5,498 nt of DNA from an uncultured Ignavibacteriota bacterium. GTDB taxonomy: Bacteria; Bacteroidota; Ignavibacteria; UBA10030; UBA8401. Both the position numbers and the translations under genes were made by a program. The stretch lies in contig CAIVNT010000147.1 of NCBI GenBank assembly GCA_903907305.1, positions 1 to 5,498 of the forward strand, in the 5' to 3' direction. The notes under the pieces are model-generated. The model was not told where the DNA came from. It did not search any database and was given only the letters and a program-made list of their open reading frames with translations. Shown piece after piece: positions 4,345-5,498 of the stretch (the first letter of the stretch is position 1; the number at the start of each line of letters is the position of its first letter).

Positions 4345-5498
4345 AGGATCCTTCTTTCATTCCATTCAATATCTTGTGAAGACCCTGTCTTGTGATACCG
4401 GCCTTCTCTGCGGCTTTCGATATATTTCCGTTCGTTGATTTCAACAGACTGCCGAAATACCGTTTCTTGAATTTCATATCCGCCTGTTTGTATGTGAGCA
4501 CACTGTTGTTTCCGTTCTCATCTTCGGCCGCTTCGTGTACGCGGTCGAAGAACGAACTATTGCGGAGCGGGAACAGATCTTTCGTTAGTGTATTGTCGCG
4601 GGTATACGCCATAGCATTCTTCACGGCATTCTCCAATTCACGGACATTCCCGGGCCAGGAATATTCTTCAAGATATTCCTGCACATCCTTCGGGATGACC
4701 ATCTCGGCGTTATTCGGTGAACCGTACAGTTTCAGGAAATACTTCACAAGCGGAATAATGTCATTCTTCCTGGCACGCAGCGGCGGGACATTGAGCATCA
4801 CTCCGGAGATGCGGTAATAGAAATCCTCGCGCATTCTCCCCTTTACCACGACATCCTTCAAATCCTCGTTGGTCGCCATGATTATTCGAAGATCCACTTT
4901 GATCTCGGGCTTGCGGGGGTCGTATCCGACACGGGTGAAACTTTTATACTGCATAAAATGAAGCAGTTTCAGCTGAACTGATTCGGTAAGCGAGGAAACC
5001 TCGGGAATATATATGGTTCCCCCATTCGCCGCTTCGAATTTGCCTATCTTCATCGTTTCCGCGCCGGAATATGCCCCTTTTTCATGACCGAACAATTCTG
5101 ATTCGATCAATTGTTCATTGAGACTTCGCAGAGAAATGGGAATGAACGGTTTGTCGGGATTCTGGCTGCGACGGTGGATCTCGAATGCAATCCTATCCTT
5201 ACCGACACCGGTCTCACCATTAATGAGCACATCGAACGGAACCCCGGCGAGGCGGTCGATCTCCTGTTGAATGGACTGCATCTTTTCGGAAACAACGATG
5301 AAGGTGTTCTGTTTGTCGTTGAATGTGTCCTGCAGAAGATTCACATGCAGTTCAAGATCGCGGTGTTCCAGCGCTTTGTTGATCTTTGTGGCAAGATATT
5401 CCACGGTGAAATCTTTCTGGACAAAATCGTATGCGCCGTATTTGATGGTCTCCACCACATTGGAAAGATCTCCGTAATCCGTTACGATGATCACGGGG
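4343..5498 (-). CDS. Sigma54-dependent NtrC-family response regulator, N-terminus outside window
   Basis: About 385 residues are visible and the frame stays open to the edge (Pro then Val, giving PVIIVTDYGD), so the GTG at 5492-5494 is internal, not the start. Residue numbers take that Val as 1. Order: end of a receiver domain (1-45), linker helix, AAA+ sigma54-interaction domain (about 68-295), and Fis-type HTH (about 340-378). Motifs: Walker A GETGVGKD (93-100), ESELFGHEKGAYSGA (131-145, a GAFTGA variant), ATNEDL sensor I (207-212), REDFYYRI with arginine fingers (222-229), WPGNVREL sensor II (280-287), and the DNA-binding helix-turn-helix with NISKAAEKAGITRQGLHKIL (357-376). The family remodels sigma54 RNA polymerase by ATP hydrolysis at -24/-12 promoters. 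Odd points: Walker B reads TIYIPEV (160-166) with Pro for the catalytic Asp, and the receiver has KDF (27-29) instead of KPF. It is likely co-transcribed with the downstream receiver protein. Confidence 0.93.
   Translation of the reverse strand, partial: PVIIVTDYGDLSNVVETIKYGAYDFVQKDFTVEYLATKINKALEHRDLELHVNLLQDTFNDKQNTFIVVSEKMQSIQQEIDRLAGVPFDVLINGETGVGKDRIAFEIHRRSQNPDKPFIPISLRSLNEQLIESELFGHEKGAYSGAETMKIGKFEAANGGTIYIPEVSSLTESVQLKLLHFMQYKSFTRVGYDPRKPEIKVDLRIIMATNEDLKDVVVKGRMREDFYYRISGVMLNVPPLRARKNDIIPLVKYFLKLYGSPNNAEMVIPKDVQEYLEEYSWPGNVRELENAVKNAMAYTRDNTLTKDLFPLRNSSFFDRVHEAAEDENGNNSVLTYKQADMKFKKRYFGSLLKSTNGNISKAAEKAGITRQGLHKILNGMKEGS

Noticed and set aside
5492..5494. GTG as the start of the sigma54 activator
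   Set aside because: It lies inside the receiver domain (PVIIVTDYGD), and the frame stays open to the window edge, so the true start is outside.

Overview
The window reads as a chromosomal piece of a bacterium from the Bacteroidetes/Chlorobi/Ignavibacteria side of the tree (FCB group). Three things point there: a GT117-type (DUF2723) membrane glycosyltransferase, a TTG-N19-TATATTTG promoter that fits the Bacteroidetes -33/-7 consensus, and mostly weak Shine-Dalgarno sequences. The lineage is inferred from gene content and motifs only. Every gene I can support lies on the minus strand, so transcription runs from high to low coordinates.

Region 1 (5498-3614) holds signalling genes. A sigma54-dependent NtrC-family response regulator is cut by the window edge and lacks the start of its receiver domain. 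After 63 nt comes a single-receiver response regulator with a short tail of no recognised family. The pair ends at a convincing Rho-independent terminator (3614-3667). The sigma54 activator has two substitutions at normally conserved sites: the Walker B Asp is Pro, and the receiver KPF motif is KDF.

Region 2 (3613-1623) begins with a 161-bp stretch bounded by inverted repeats that looks like a small dispersed repeat or MITE-like element. It continues with a 593-aa multi-pass DUF2723 protein, whose TAG stop lies inside an AT-only terminator hairpin.

Region 3 (1607-1) is the translation/transcription housekeeping cluster: promoter, a strong leader hairpin, tRNA-Thr(UGU), tRNA-Tyr(GUA), tRNA-Thr(GGU), tRNA-Gly(UCC), rpmG, tRNA-Trp(CCA), secE, nusG and the start of rplK. 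This is the classical tRNA-tufB-secE-nusG-rplK locus, but without tuf and with the Gly and Thr(GGU) tRNAs in swapped order relative to E. coli. The genes are tightly packed with no internal terminator visible, so tRNAs and mRNAs are probably excised from one transcript.

Most of the window is ordinary core genome. The items most worth a second look are the leader hairpin that fills most of the untranslated leader of the tRNA operon, the altered Walker B site of the sigma54 activator, and the repeat-like element upstream of the DUF2723 gene. I see no CRISPR, toxin-antitoxin, phage or defence system.
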